From Chloroflexota bacterium (GTDB lineage: Bacteria; Chloroflexota; Ktedonobacteria; Ktedonobacterales; Ktedonobacteraceae), in NCBI GenBank assembly GCA_005881495.1, contig VBHI01000403.1, positions 1 to 6,006 of the forward strand: a stretch of DNA of 6,006 bases, in the 5' to 3' direction. The position numbers were made by a program, and so were the translations under genes. The stretch's first letter is position 1. Each line of letters starts with the position of its first letter. The notes under the pieces were generated by a model. It was not told the origin of the DNA, ran no database searches, and saw nothing but the letters and a program-made list of their open reading frames with translations. Shown piece by piece: positions 6,006 through 6,006 of this stretch.

Positions 6006-6006
6006 A

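Overview
The window looks like a chromosomal stretch from a free-living bacterium, most plausibly a Ktedonobacteria-type Chloroflexota. That assignment is an inference from gene content: a solo TnpB element, a membrane-anchored DUF4097-type protein, an exported alkaline-phosphatase-superfamily protein and a malyl-CoA-lyase-like CitE family protein. No rRNA, tRNA or CRISPR is visible. The genes do not form one operon; each is separated by non-coding DNA and most have their own control signals.

Layout. Bases 1-205 (minus) hold the start of a TnpB gene of an IS200/IS605-type element that runs off the left edge, with a GC-rich imperfect palindrome at 281-323 that fits the element's left end. Bases 388-611 form a 224-bp non-coding element bounded by nearly perfect inverted repeats, resembling a MITE. 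A sigma70-like promoter (653-681) then drives a leader of about 113 nt with mutually exclusive hairpins, ahead of a UPF0173 metallo-beta-lactamase-fold hydrolase (801-1508) closed by a strong intrinsic terminator (1527-1567). Next comes a single-pass membrane protein with a repetitive beta-type ectodomain (DUF4097-like, 1674-2594). A 306-bp gap carries a 22-bp tandem repeat and small palindromes. It precedes a gene for a secreted alkaline-phosphatase-superfamily protein (2901-4957) that is broken near 3200: the reading frame changes and conserved sequence seems to be missing. A 16-bp-stem hairpin (5023-5069) separates it from a convergent minus-strand HpcH/HpaI aldolase/citrate-lyase family gene (5084-5983). 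The start of that gene has been duplicated by a 19-bp tandem repeat, creating a five-codon mini-ORF directly ahead of the true start.

No multi-gene system is evident, and I do not claim a novel defence or biosynthetic system. The most notable signals are the start-codon duplication, the MITE-like element, the structured hydrolase leader and the apparent internal deletion in the phosphatase gene.
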